Of a DNA stretch of 64,000 nucleotides, positions 32,462 through 44,509 are shown piece by piece. Position 1 is the stretch's first letter. Every line of letters begins with the position of its first letter. Both the position numbers and the translations under genes were made by a program. Below the pieces are notes generated by a model, which made no database searches, had not been told where the DNA came from, and worked only from the letters and a program-made list of their open reading frames with translations. The stretch is from positions 831,501-895,500 of the forward strand of contig CAUEEP010000893.1 in NCBI GenBank assembly GCA_958450365.1, in the 5' to 3' direction. Origin of the DNA: Mesorhabditis belari. Lineage: Eukaryota > Nematoda > Chromadorea > Rhabditida > Rhabditidae.

Positions 32462-35131
32462 ATGGAAATCGTTCAACGTTGGATTGGACGAGGATCGTTT
32501 GGGGATGTCTATGAATTGGTTGGACATAATCCGTGAGTTGTTCAATAGTTGGTGGGAGTAGAAACGTTACTATTGAAGTATTTAGCTTATTTACTCAATT
32601 GAATCATTTCCAGCTGTTCGCAAAATTGTTCACTGTGGAACAAAGGCTCAACAAGATGCCTTCAAAAAAGAATACGAAACGTTGCAAGAAATGGAACATC
32701 CAAATATTGTGGAATTTCTTCGGACTGAACAACTTGATGATGACCGATTTGGAATTGTTATGGAATATTGTCGATTGGGAGATTTGAAAAAAGGTAGCTT
32801 GATTGATGGATAAGATTATTAATATCTATTCAGTAATCCTTGATTCATCCGTTATCTACACAATGAACACAGTTGTCTGTTGGGGAGAACAATTATTTGG
32901 AGCTGTTGATTATATGTATCGAGAAAAGAAATTGGTACATCGAGACATCCAACCAGAGAAGTAAAAGTTCTGTGCAATAGAATTCAGTAAAAGTTTAGCA
33001 TTCTTGTCACTGATGAATGGATTCTGAAGATTGGGGATTTCGGATTGACGCGAATGATTGAAAAAACCTGTACTGTGGGTACGGTTGTTGGAACAGAACG
33101 ATATATTAGTCCGCCACAATTGGATGAAACGCAAGATCCATGGGAACAACGGAAAACTCAACAAGTAACATTTCATTAAGTTTTCGAATAAAGGATTACC
33201 TATTTCCAGGATTCCCATCGAAATGACGTGTACAGTCTTGGGCTCACAATGTGGGAAATCATTGAGAGAAGGTGAGTTTTCCTAAATTGATTCGCCTTAT
33301 TGAAACGTTTTAGGAATGTATTCTCTGAATATGGAAATCGTTGTTTCGATCGTAATGGCTTTTTGGATGACATTATTCTGAAAAGATTCAAAGAATTGAG
33401 CAGGCCCGAATGTCAAGATAAACTGGGGGAAATTGTTCAAAAGTTGGTGAACAAATGTTGAAAATTTCCATAAAGATTGGATAAAAAATTCTAGATGCAC
33501 AAACTTCAATCGTTCATTACGGCCAAATGCTCAAGAAGTTGTCAAGAGTTTGGAAAATTTCAGAAAGGTGTGTGATTAGATCATCTAAACAAATGGCGAT
33601 TTAGGAACAAGAATTGATCGATAATTTAAATTTTTTGCCTTTAAAAGAAACAAAACAAAAAGAATTAATCAGGCCAATTGGATTTAATGGATCAGAAGAA
33701 AAAATTCCAGTAGTTGAACCCTTTGATCTCGCAAAGAATTTTGGGGAATCTTTAACGGATAAAGTGGTGACATTTGAAAAACTCCTTTACATTGAAAGTG
33801 CCCTTGACACCGATATTCCTTTAATAAAAGAACTAAAAAGGAGATTTTCTGAGTTTGAAACCAAAGAAATGAAGGAAACATTTCTTCAAGAAATTCCATC
33901 ACTTATTCGAGAAATGACAGAAAAGGATTGGCATATTGATGAATGGGAAGATTTCGAGGAGGAATTGGAACTGATTGATTCCAAAGAGCAACAATTTTCA
34001 AATATAAAAAGCATTCACGAGCTTTTTCGTCTCCTAATTTCGAATGACATTGGTCGACAGCATCGGCTATTCAGCTTGGTTTGCGACCATGGTGCAATAC
34101 CATATAACGACAAAATTCTGGGTTGGTTTTGTCCATGGGTTCAGTCTCCAATCATTCAATTCCTCGTTGAGGATTTGCAGAAACAGAAACAAAATCGATA
34201 CACAACGCGTTTCATCGTCGACATTTATATCTCATTATCAAGTGGTGAAGAGTTTTTTGCCATTGGTGGGAAACTTTACAAAAAAGACTTTATAACACAA
34301 CTGAACTCCTACCGAAATATCAGTAATGGCAGTCAATCGGTAATAGAATCGGGAAACAAAGCAAGAAATTCTAATGCTTTGAAAGATTATGATGAACTGC
34401 ATTTTTCTCATCAAGAATTAATCGATATAAATCAAATGAGTCAACTTGCAACTAAGGTTTTGCGTAGAGTCCAGAAAATTGCGGAAATATTCTCCGATCG
34501 GTTTATTCCGATAGAAAATGCTGATAAAAATGAAATACCAATAATCCCAAAATTTCCTGAACAACAATCAGAATTTCCTTCAATCATTCCCAATTATCTA
34601 TTCCAAATTCGAAATCCACCACGAGAACTTTGCAAACACGAACCAAAATGTGAATTAGAGCACTTACAGGGTTTTTTTTTAGTTGATTTATATGAATGTA
34701 CTACGGACGATTATCGTAAATATCTGGACAGCTTTTGCAAATTTCTGGCACTTTTAGAACTGACTTATCTAGGTGCAGAAGTTGAACAAGAAAGCCGTTT
34801 TTCCCAAATCCTCACAAACTGCCCGTGGAAGAGGGACAAAGTGGGTTTTCTGATATTACTCGATCATCCAAATAATTATGAAGACAATGAAAAGATTCCA
34901 TGTATGACAGTTGATCGGACATTTCTAATGATACCTGTTCAAGAAATTGTGAAAGCACTGCAAAAGACACCTCCCAACCGTCGAACTTATACTCGAGTTA
35001 ATGGTGATTTCACGGTCCAGCTTTTAGACTCAGAATTCTATCCCATAGAAAATAAATGGATTGATCTAAAAAACATAGGTGCTGTTAAGCCTCGTTTACG
35101 ACATTTGTATCGCAGAATTCGAAGATGGTGA
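32462..35131 (+). CDS. Protein kinase homologue with atypical catalytic loop and long C-terminal extension
   Basis: Exons: 32462-32532 (glycine loop IGRGSFGDVYEL), about 32614-32792 (VRKIV with the ATP-anchoring Lys; FKKEYETLQEMEHPNIVEF with the helix-C Glu; IVMEYCRLGDLKK), about 32838-32960 (LVHRDIQPEN), then ILVTDEWILKIGDFGLTRMI (DFG present), DVYSLGLTMWEII and PNAQEVVKSLENF. A final exon at 33605-35131 adds about 508 residues with no domain I recognise. HRDIQPEN has Gln where active kinases have Lys, and the APE motif is replaced by SPPQ. The exon 1/exon 2 junction is off by one base with the obvious GT-AG sites, while later junctions are in phase. It is a likely pseudokinase or a gene damaged at its 5' end; the 1.5 kb open last exon argues for recent or present function. 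Confidence 0.7.
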
Positions 35132-36035
35132 GCTGGAGAACGTCAGAGCAAAACATAGGATGTTTGTGAAAAGTCTTATGCACACTTCTTTCTATCAACA
35201 TTTCTTGGTTTATGAAATAAATTGTTTTATCTCTATTCGTTCACCCGAAAATGTCAATGTTGAAAATTTTGGTAGAAAATTTTGATAGGCAAAAAAGTCA
35301 CACAAATGGTAACAAAGCTAATTGAAACTTTCACTAAAGTTAAGCACGAGCATTGATCAGCAATTTTTATTCCTAATCGCTAATTGTTCTTTGTTTTAAT
35401 CAATCATCTTTTTCTTTGCAAAGAGTTTTCTCATTCTTTCTTTCATCCAAAAAGCATGTTCATGCTCAATGAAATTGCAATTTCCTAAGCTGAAATTCAG
35501 CTTAAAGTTAGTTTGGATACCTTAAAATTGAGCTATCCATTCAAAACTTTGTCCTTTTATTCTCAAGGTGTCTTCTCTGAAAATCTGAAAACATCTTCAA
35601 CGCTTTTCATTGCAAATAGAGCTGTAAATTCATTTTTATTTGTTAAAAATTTGGAATTTTGAGTTTCTCATGCCTAAGTTGAATGCGAACAAAGGTTTAT
35701 TCATCACCAAACACAGTACACAAAAAAAGAATATTAATGAGATTAATGAGGACGTTAATCTTTTGTAGTGCACCGTTTTGAGTTTAAAAAGTCCAAAAAA
35801 AAAGAAACAAACAGCTAACGATTTTCAGCACCAACAGCTATTCACTATCGATTTCAGCTTACTGAAATCTAGTTTACAATCTCGACAGTACTCGTTAAAA
35901 ATTAATCTGTATTTCAAAGTTCAAAGGGGACTTAGAAAACCGGTACATCACCATCACAAATACCATCATAAACACATATCGAAACAAATTGCGGGGAAAA
36001 AAACATAGCTATAAGTAATTCTTAGTATCTCAAAA
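35132..36035. other. Intergenic, kinase 3' flank
   Basis: AATAAATTG at about 35216 may serve polyadenylation. The remaining sequence is AT-rich with no exon evidence. Confidence 0.35.
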
Positions 36036-37464
36036 TTTTCCGGTTTCTATTTGAGAAATTTGCGGAGTGAAATCAGGCAAATCCACAGCTTCCTTTGCAC
36101 TTTTGCCCCAGCAACAGCCACGAATGAAATTTCCAGTCTCAAAAATCGGATCGAAGATCGAAATGAGACGATAATCTTCTCCAAGAGCCATTTTTTCTTT
36201 AACTCTCCACCAGATTGCTCCCGAGTAAAGCTGGATTGGGACAAGGAGAACGAGACCTAAAACTAGACAAAAATGTTCTTGTTCGTTCTTGTTCGTCTTC
36301 CATTTTGAACTAGACACTTTAGAGTAAGAAGTAGAGTTCAGAGGATCCACTAGCCGTATCGACTCAGGAGTATTACAGTAACTCATACCTTTTTTAAAAT
36401 TCAATATTCTACTTTTGCTAGAGTTCACTAGAACACCTGGAACGCGAACAAGAGCTAAAAAACTTTAAAAAATTGACTAAAAATGAAATTGCAGTACTTT
36501 GGAAGGGTTGACCGCCATCAAATGCTCAAGACTCAAGACCATTTACAGAATCGATTCAACTAATGCCTATTTCAGAAAAATACCATGCTATTTAAAACAT
36601 TCAAGTATTTTTACTTTAGTAAACTCTTTTTCATAATAAACTTAAATATTATACATTTTTTTCTAGGCAGAAAAACAAAGTAAAAACCAAAAGTTTGTCC
36701 TTGAAAAGTTCGGGAACTTTTTGGGACATCATGTAGTAGCATTTTTTGATTAAAACTAGAGACGAATTCTTAGCTACGACCACACGAAAAGTTAGTTGTT
36801 GCACTATAAAATACATTTTATATCCAATCTATAAAATCCAATAATACTATTGGATCTTTCTGTATCTCTTAGATACGCAAAATTACCGAGACTGACGGGC
36901 TGATTGAAGAAGTAGTCCCCATAGGCACATAGAGCGAAAATAATGACGGTTGTCAGAGCGGTGATCGACATCTAAAGCATATTCCGATCATTTCTTTATC
37001 AAAAATTAGCTGGTAACAGAAATGTTTCTAACCACAGAGTTGTATTTGAATGTCGCGTGTCGACTCTTCTTGGTCCTGAAGTAAGCGCAAAGAGCTGGGG
37101 TATTTACGGTGATGAAAAGGATCACTCCAATCACCGAAGTAAGCGCTATCATATAGCCATGATGATCACTAATGAATCCGTCAGGGTAACTAAATTTTGA
37201 ACTAATAATAACTCCTGTAATAGCTTGATTACTTCACGACCATGATGATGAACATTCCAAGAGTTGCAAGGTCGGCGAAGATGGTGAGCTTGAAAAGAAG
37301 AACCTGGATAAGAGGAAATTGAAATTTCGAAAAAATAAAGTAACCCCATTGATTAGAACACGTCTATGGTATTGATTTATTTGTTGATTTGGAATCGGAG
37401 CTTCGGTTTCGGTCTGAAAAGGTTTACTGTTCGAAAAAACAAAACAATTGTTAGTATTTGACAA
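36033..37464 (-). CDS. Four-span membrane protein, tandem copy 2
   Basis: Minus-strand exons: TETEAPIPNQQINQYHRR (about 37411-37345), first membrane segment VLLFKLTIFADLATLGMFII (about 37315-37244), second LTSVIGVILFITVNTPALCA ending in KKSRHATFKYNSV (about 37170-37030), third MSITALTTVIIFALCAYGDY (from about 36971), fourth LVLLVPIQLYSGAIWWRVKE followed by KMALGEDYRLISIFDP and a stop at 36033. Layout and the motif L-x-L-V-P-[IL]-Q-x-Y...EKM-x-x-GED-[YH]-R are shared with the next gene upstream, so the two are tandem duplicates. It is probably a nematode-restricted four-TM family. I cannot name the function. Exon ends approximate. Confidence 0.55.
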
Positions 37465-37528
37465 GTTTCGGCTTCAATTTATATCAAGAAACCTAATGTA
37501 ATCATTCCAATATAGAGCTATTATATTA

Positions 37529-38490
37529 CAGTACCCCTGGCTCGATTGTCCAAAGTTCCACGTAAAGTTGTTGTTTCCATTTGTTTGCTTGATCGTAGAA
37601 TGCGATGCTTCGATGATCTTCACCAGCGATCATTTTCTTTTCAGTGTTTCGCCAGACAACAATCGCGTACGCTTGAAGAGGGACCAACATCGGAAGACCT
37701 AGGGAATTCAGGAATCCTTGAATCAATCTTGAATTTAACAATTTCACTCTAATAGTTATCCTTTCAAGCTTTTTGTACAACTCACCAAGCATTACAAGTG
37801 GTGCCGGATCCCATTCGATGAACTCATCAAAACCGACTGTCCAGATAAGAATGATGATTGGGATGTTTAAGCCCAGGAGAAGCATCTAAATTAGGAGTAT
37901 TTCAGTCAGGCTCTGGAATTTTTAAGTCAGGCTATAAGCTAGGGCAAACCAGGCTTGGCAAGGCTAGCCAGCTCCAAGCCTGGCTGGCTTCTGGCGAGTT
38001 TGCAGTAGATTTAGGCCAAGCTGGACTAGGCCAGTTTTCTGAATTACTGTAGCACTTTCTAAAGAGAATTGTTTAAAAATGCTTGAGTACGATATTTTTT
38101 TTGTCTGTTGATTGTGTTTGATCAATTTGATGGGTTAAGAAGTATGCTTTGTTTAGATTTCCAAAAATTTGCGTAATAAAAACTGGTACCGTAGCTTTAG
38201 CCTTGACTAAATCAACTCACCAAAACCATGTACTGCATCCGAATCAAGCGGCTTTCATTTGTTTTGTAGTAAGCACGTTTAGCCAAAGTGTTTGAGTATC
38301 CCAAAACGATTACACCAAGAATCGAGAAAACCAGTCCCAAAAGGTGACGAACGTAATGGAATGACCACACGCTTTAAATTCTTAGTCTTTATTTCTCAAT
38401 TTCTCATTTTACCAGTAAATGAGCCGAATGAACAAAGCGAGAGTGGCCACTTGGATGAAGATCGTTGTACGGAAAATTGTGCCCTGAACT
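37529..38490 (-). CDS. Four-span membrane protein, tandem copy 1
   Basis: Minus-strand exons: FRTTIFIQVATLALFIRLIY (about 38485-38412), HLLGLVFSILGVIVLGYSNT with KRAYYKTNESRLIRMQYMV (about 38345-38222), MLLLGLNIPIIILIWTVGFD EFIEWDP (37885-37785), and PMLVPLQAYAIVVWRNTEKK MIAGEDHRSIAFYD to a stop near 37529. Four hydrophobic segments alternate with basic loops, matching copy 2 in exon order and in the GED-[YH]-R motif. The N-terminal exon is not secure; a piece near 38590-38530 (SPAIEKPPILQLYE) is possible. A CTGG-rich repeat lies in the intron at 37905-38050. Confidence 0.55.
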
Positions 38491-38619
38491 TTGTTTGTTT
38501 TAGTTAATAGTTTAAATCAACTCCATTCTCGCTGCATGTTTCGTAAAGCTGAAGAATTGGTGGCTTTTCAATTGCCGGACTTGGCGGTGAAAGCTGAAAT
38601 TAGAAGTCAATGAATAATT

Positions 38620-40070
38620 TTTTGAAACTGGAGCTTTGCTAAGCTGATAGGCTAGCGCTCAGTTTTTTTTAACTGGCTATCAACTGGAGCATTGTATCCT
38701 AAGTTTTCCAAACAAAGACTCGGCTAGTCCTCTAACACATACCGTAACCCCAGTCCAGTTACGGCACGATAGCTGTGAAGCTTGTACTAGCAATTAAAAG
38801 TAAAGATTAAAACTAGAGACGTTTTAGTTACAATAGCCAGAAAATGCGCTTAAACGAGGTAATGTTTCAAAGGACAGAGCTCTGTCTGTACTCTGCAGAG
38901 TACACAGTATACAATGTACTGCAGTACTCCAGTTGGTAGCTCGATTTCTCTGTCTGCAATCCGACGACTAAACGCTTTGGTTACGGTCGTCAGAACATGC
39001 TTTGGAAGAACAGCTACCTGAGTCGATGTTCGGAAAAACCTTGCAAGGATACAGTACCCCAGTTGACAGCTGTTCTCCATATCAAATCAAATCCATATCA
39101 AATCTTCTCCTTACCTTTTCTTGTGGTGGTTTTTCTTTCTTCGCCGAGTCACCCAGGTTAATCGCAACCATTCTGAATTTACTCAATTCAAAATTAAAAA
39201 GTTGAAAACTTTAAGCCAGAAAACTTTAAGCCAGAAAAGTTTTCTTGTGAAGTTTTCTGAAACCATACCCCTTCAATTATCAGTTATTTTTACCCAAATC
39301 ACTACATCTCTCTTTTCTGTTGTCATGGTGAAGAAATCTCAAGCGTTTTTTTTTCTTTTACTCGATCTCTCTTCGGGAATAATGACCGGTGAACTTGTTG
39401 CCCGGCACGCAATTTATAAATTACTTATTAGATAAAAAAACCTTCGCTTGTCAAAGATTAGAAAAGTTTTCTGTTTGTACTTGGTATATCCTGGTTTTTG
39501 AAGTGAAAAAATGAATAATAAGCACAGGGTTTATTCTTGAAATCGACTTTACCTGTTCTCTTCAGCGCTCTTTTCAATCCCAGGGATGGGCCAGGGTCAA
39601 TTGTAACTTTGTAATGACTGTTGAAAATTGAAGTCCACACATTTCCGATTCATTCTTCAAAAAGTAAGATCACAAAACCTTTAAAGCGCAAACTCAAAAC
39701 GCCCAAACTTTTAACAAATCAAGCCTTCAAACAGTAGTTCGCTCAAATTTCTTTTTCTTTGCTTAAACTCGGCTCTTCGATAAGTACACGGGCGATCGCA
39801 AGAATCATACAGGTCTCGTTACGTCAAAAACAAATACTCAAGAGTTCAAACAATCGCCGGTAATCAGTTCAATTGACCAACAGAGGACCATTTTGCGGAA
39901 AAGAGGCCATTTTGAGGGCAGAGTTTTCGATATGAACCTGGCTTTATCTGACGCTAAGTGGAGTTTTAGACCTGGTTATGTGTACTGTGATGTATTGGAC
40001 TTGTACTAGACTAAGTACTAGACTTGGCCACTGAATATCTAACGAATATCGGTCCATGTTACACTTTGTG
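38620..40070. other. Intergenic region
   Basis: Holds a TGCAGAGTAC/GTACTGCAGTAC-rich patch (38890-38930) and a pair of related blocks around CAGAACATGCTTTGGAAGAA. No gene supported. ORFs here lack start context and domains. Confidence 0.35.
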
Positions 40071-40071
40071 A

Positions 40072-40521
40072 GTGTCCAAAGTTATGCTGTGTCAGTTAAG
40101 GATTGGGTTATCAATTGATATCAGGGTTGTTTCAGAAATCGAGCTGATCAAGCCAAGTCAAGCTAAAGTTAAGTCGGGTTCAAGTCAAGCCAAACCAAAG
40201 TTTAACCAGAAGAATGCTAAGGCCAAGCAAGCCAATGCCAAGCAAGCCAATGCCAAGCAAGCCAATGCCAAGCAAGTCAAGACCAAGCAAGCCAATGCCA
40301 AACAAGCTAAGGCCAAGCAAGCCAATGCCAAACAAGCCAATGCCAAACAAGCTAAGGCCAAGCAAGCCGATGCCAAGCAAGCCAATGCCAAGCAAGTCAA
40401 GGCCAAGCAAGCCAAGGCCAAGCAAGAAGTTTCTATCTTCTCTGTATCAAGCAAAACAATCAAGATTCAAAACTTGAAAATCAATCTATCATTAGAAACG
40501 GGTTTCCCCAGAGATCAATGA
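40072..40521 (+). other. ORF through the minisatellite (KQANA repeat)
   Basis: A 149-residue plus-strand frame consists of a short unique N-part, about fifteen KQANA/KQAKA pentapeptides and an unremarkable C-part ending at 40521. Open frames on the other strand and in another frame are equally long, as expected of an in-phase repeat. I see no initiation or splice context and doubt it is a gene. Confidence 0.2.
40195..40430. repeat. 15-base minisatellite (AATGCCAAGCAAGCC)
   Basis: About fifteen tandem units of 15 bases, varying mainly at AATG/AAGG and GCC/GTC. The unit length is a multiple of three, so open frames persist on both strands. The plus frame gives (N/K)AKQA repeats. Confidence 0.9.
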
Positions 40522-40825
40522 CCCAATCATCAAAGAGTCATGTTTTCATTTCTGATTACAATTGATTCGATTTGCTCTATTTGCTTGAACTCAGTTGATT
40601 TTACGGTAAAAGCATCAAAGCGCACAAATTTCGATAATAAAAGAGCTCTTCTTGAGTGGTTTTGGGTCATTTACATCAAAATTTGTATGGAACAATCAAA
40701 ACTGCCCACTTTTCTATTACCTGGCTATGATTTGAACGGTAAACGTGAAACTTTACCGTTTTAAACTCTTTGCAAATAAAATTGATGAGCTATCTGATTA
40801 ATTGATTCATTTTAGTAATGTACGC

Positions 40826-42865
40826 ATGAAAACCCACGAAAACGACAATTTTATCAAACTATTATGTGTTCTAGATTGCAAATCCCCGGATCGCTGGAGT
40901 CTTGACAGTGGCTTTACCGCCTCATCCTCAACCCTTGCCTCACTTCCAAAATGTCGGACAACAGCCGCGAGATTGGTGGGAAAAGATGGCCAAGTGATGC
41001 CCAGTCCGCAACAATTGCCACAGAAATTGCAAATTTGCTTTAGGTAATCTGAATTCTAAAAATGTGAAAATTTGTTTTTTGAGAAATTGGTTCCTCTTGG
41101 CAATTGAGCGAAAATGGAAAACGATTTTGCTCATTTTCTTTACGGCTTTCTTCGTCTCTTGGTCGATTTTTGCTTTTCTTTATTTTTTGATCTCCGAATG
41201 GGGTGTAAGTTTTCGGAAAAGCTTTCATTTTAAAGTCATGATCAATTTCAGAGACCAAAACAGTGCATCTCAAATGTAAATTCATTCATCGAGGCTTTTC
41301 TGTTCAGTGTGGAAAGTCAGCACACGATTGGTTACGGTTACAGGTGGGATTTGATCACGAGTTAGTAACAATGATATAGCCGAGTTCTAAGGTAAGACTT
41401 GTAAACTAAATCAAGGTAGTCCAGCCCAGATCTAAGTCTGGCTTCCGGCAAGTTCAGGGGATTTTTGTGGATCAAGACAGACCGGGCAAGACCAGTGTCT
41501 GCTTCTGATCGAACCCTTTGTCTTGGCCTGTTTTGTGTACTTTTAAATCAGCTTTTTTTCATACCAATAAACTCTAGATACATCACAAATGAATGCCCCT
41601 CAGCTTACTTTTTGTGGATGTTCCAATTGGTATTTGGCAGTTTTCTCTACACAATCATCGCCGGCATGATTCTTGCGAAAATGTTGAAACCAAAGAAGAG
41701 AAGACAGGTTAAATGGTAGAATGGCGATGGAAATTGATAGATCAGGATATTCGTTTCTCAATGTTTGCTGTCATTGGGCACGTGGACGAGAATGATCATC
41801 GCCCAGCGCTGATGATTCGTTTAGCTGATATCCAACAAAAGCTCTTCTTAGCGGAAAGTCATGCCAAAATGTACTTTGTTTCATCAAGGATTAACAAAGT
41901 AAGGTTTATGCGCTCAAATATCCATAGATAATGCAAAGTGCTTACAAAGTATTTCTCAAATAAGAAGCCATTTACATAATGTAACTTTACATCACAAAAT
42001 TACCGCAATTCTTGTGTAGCTATTGTAACTTACAGTACTCTAAAAGGTTAGCAAGCTTACCGTAGCCTACCATTCCTCCATAGCTCATAGTTCCTTTTTT
42101 GATTCTGATGTAAGAGCCGTTTTAATTCAGCATGGACACCGTGAATTGATCGGCATCAAGGATATGAATGTCGGCTACGATCATGGATGGGATCGAGTGT
42201 TGCTCTTGTGGTTTGCATTGGATAAGTTGATCTATCGCTTTATCTACTTTAGGCCAGTGATCATTCGACATATCATCGATGAACAAAGCCCACTTTTTGG
42301 AGTCACCAAAGAAACTTTAGGGGTTCGTTTGATCGAGATTAACAAAATGCATTTAATTTCAGAGTTTGGAGTTCGAAATCATTGTGACAGTTGAGGGAAA
42401 TGTGGAGTCAACAGGCATGACTTTTCAGCGAAGAACCTCATTTCGACCGGATGAGATCAAATGGGGATACAGGTATCCCTAGAAGTACCGTAATGCCGCT
42501 CTGTTTCATCACAGTAGCCCAAATGAAGGTACACAGCTTACAAGGGTAAATATTTTTTCAAGTTTTCAATTGTTCCGACGTACCGTTTTCAGAAAGAGAT
42601 TGAAGAATAAAAGTTTGCATAAATTTTACCTCATTTTCAATCAATTTCAACTACCAGATCACTTTCAGATTTTCTCCAATGATCACCATGAATGAAACAA
42701 AGCAAAAATGGGAAATGCACTATGAGCTTTTTGATATGGCAAATCATGTAATTGATCAATATAAGTTCAAATATTTTTCAGCTAGATTCTTGTGGCCAAA
42801 TTCTTGCCAAAGAGGACGATCAACAATTAATCGGAATGAAAAGAAACGCTTCCGGATTTTTGTGA
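40826..42865 (+). CDS. Inward-rectifier K+ channel (Kir/IRK type)
   Basis: Ten exons (40826-41043, 41084-41204, 41252-41343, 41578-41707, 41746-41898, 42131-42210, 42253-42322, 42363-42472, 42669-42747, 42782-42865) join in phase to about 378 residues. M1: [20 protein letters not shown]. Pore: [19 protein letters not shown] followed by the filter TIGYGYR. M2: [20 protein letters not shown]. Cytoplasmic domain: [78 protein letters not shown], and [16 protein letters not shown], all in Kir order. The family forms tetramers that set resting potential. The start ATG is tentative. Introns are as short as 33-43 bases. If the 42748 intron is retained, the frame instead ends at 42891. A crippled partial duplicate is at 62.2 kb. 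Confidence 0.9.
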
Positions 42866-43174
42866 GAATAATAAATGAAGTCCCAATTTGACAAAACAAG
42901 CAAACTCTATGTATTTTCCGGACAGGATAATTTTTGGAAAAGGCAATTTTCCGGGCAGAACAGATCAGGCCAAGCCAGAACTAGCCAGAAGCCTGGTCTG
43001 ACCCATCTGAATCAACCGTACTGGTTAGTTGGAAGCTAAAAGAAGCTAGGAACCAAAACATTGATTTTAGATTACTTTATGAAGAAGCTTATTGCTAGAC
43101 TAGGCACAAATGCAAAAAAAAACGCTTGTTTTGCGGATAAAAATTGCTGATTCATTGACTCTATCCTTTTCCAG

Positions 43175-43320
43175 ATGATCTCCAACTCAGTGATCGCTGG
43201 TCGATTCTCACTTACCTCAATCAATTCGTTTCCAATTTGCTTTTCGGCTTTAATCTACAGATTCTTTGCGACCAATTTTTCCTTATGAATCCATATTTTC
43301 TTTTCTGCTTGGTGAGCTGA
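43175..43320 (+). pseudogene. Small hydrophobic protein family, frameshifted member 4
   Basis: ATG directly after CCTTTTCCAG, as in other members, then ISNSVIAG. Compared with the copy at 63362 it has lost several bases after codon 8 (GCTGGTCGATTC versus GCTCTTTTGGACACGATTC), so the original frame (LNQF, FFLMNPYFLFCLV) is displaced. It sits just downstream of the K+ channel gene. Confidence 0.5.
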
Positions 43321-43364
43321 GTAAAAACGGCTACAAAAGCTACTTTTGGCTTGTTAAAAAGATT

Positions 43365-43800
43365 AAAAGGGTAGAGTAGGCTCTCAGAATAAGTTAGTAA
43401 ATAAAAAATATGACACAATGATGTTTTAAATAGAATTTTCACTTTTACAGTGGTCAAAAAAAGTATTGGCACCCTCTCGAAAATCTCTCATATTGATTAA
43501 AAATTTTCTTTCTATTCATAGATTTTAATCGGATTCAAATTTTTGGATATGAAAAGAACTAAACTTTTTATAAATAGAAAGCTGTTAAATTTAACATTTT
43601 ATTCAATTCCATGAATGCGAAGATTGTAAAAAACATATTGTGCGTCCACAATTTAACAGTTTATTTCTTCGCGGGTTTCTGGCAGATATATCCTGCCATC
43701 TGTCGATTTTTTTTCTGTTGTATGGTAGAAAATGGATGTCTGGTTGATCTTTGTCGACTCATAGCAGATTTAAAGGAAAGAAATCGCTCATTTACATCTT
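43365..43800 (-). pseudogene. Relic of a C-type lectin last exon plus Tc1-like end
   Basis: On the minus strand about 43790-43655 encodes YESTKINQTSIFYHTTE, then shifts frame where intact genes read ARYICQKPANK. The region at 43365-43560 includes a Tc1-like terminus (CAGTGGTCAAAAAAAGTATT) and is repeated at 57855-58130 and partly at 63553-63633. Confidence 0.6.
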
Positions 43801-43929
43801 AAAAATATGCAAATTTTGTGTTAACTAGACTTTGAACATTCTCTAAACTAAACTATTTTGTTCTCTTGTCGACAGATCACATATGCTATCACTTGGTCCA
43901 AAATGAAAGAGTGTGTGCTTATATATATT

Positions 43930-44506
43930 GAGTTGTCCAGTTTTGAATGCGCGTTTTTTACTATTTTGTAAATTTCTCAAGATACCGAAATCAAAAAAAA
44001 GATATATATAAGTATTATTCGAAAGCTGAAGCTCTCCTCTACATTTTGATATAAAAAGTTTTTGAATTTGTTCAGCTTTTGGGCAAATTGACTGCACAGA
44101 AGAAGAGGTGGCCAAAAAATGGAATGGTGCCTTTGGATCAAGTTTTGGCTCCGCTCAAATTGAGTTAACCGTTTGATGTTTGGCCAATAGATATATCAAT
44201 ACAACTTTTTTAAAAATATAACAATTTCAGAGCATCTTTACTTTTCTTTTCTTTTCTGGGCGGTTATTTTACACCATAAAACTTGAGGAATAACTAAGCT
44301 GAAATGAGTTTTTTTCGAAAACGACCTCTCCCTTTGTGCAGTAAATTTCCCAAAAAGTTGAATGAATTCAAAAACATTTTTATTCCAGAATGTAGAGGAG
44401 ATATTCAGCTTTCGAATGATATATAACACTCATATACATCTGTTCGATATCTTGAGAAATTTACAAAATAGTAAAAACGCGCATTCATAACTGGACAACC
44501 CAATAT
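43930..44506. mobile_element. Foldback MITE with ~170-base arms
   Basis: Left arm: GAGTTGTCCAGTTTTGAATG, CGCGTTTTTTACTATTTTGT, AAATTTCTCAAGATA. Right arm is its reverse complement near 44335-44506 (TATCTTGAGAAATTTACAAA, CATTCATAACTGGACAACCC). The centre also pairs partly (CTGTGCAGTC / TTGTGCAGTA). No coding sequence. Confidence 0.75.
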
Positions 44507-44509
44507 ATT

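Noticed and set aside
40195..40430. CRISPR-like array
   Set aside because: Units are contiguous, with no unique spacers, and the genome is a eukaryote's.
40180..40463. Minus-strand (LALAC)n and (LGLGL)n open frames in the minisatellite
   Set aside because: They are automatic by-products of a 15-base repeat lacking stop codons; no independent support.
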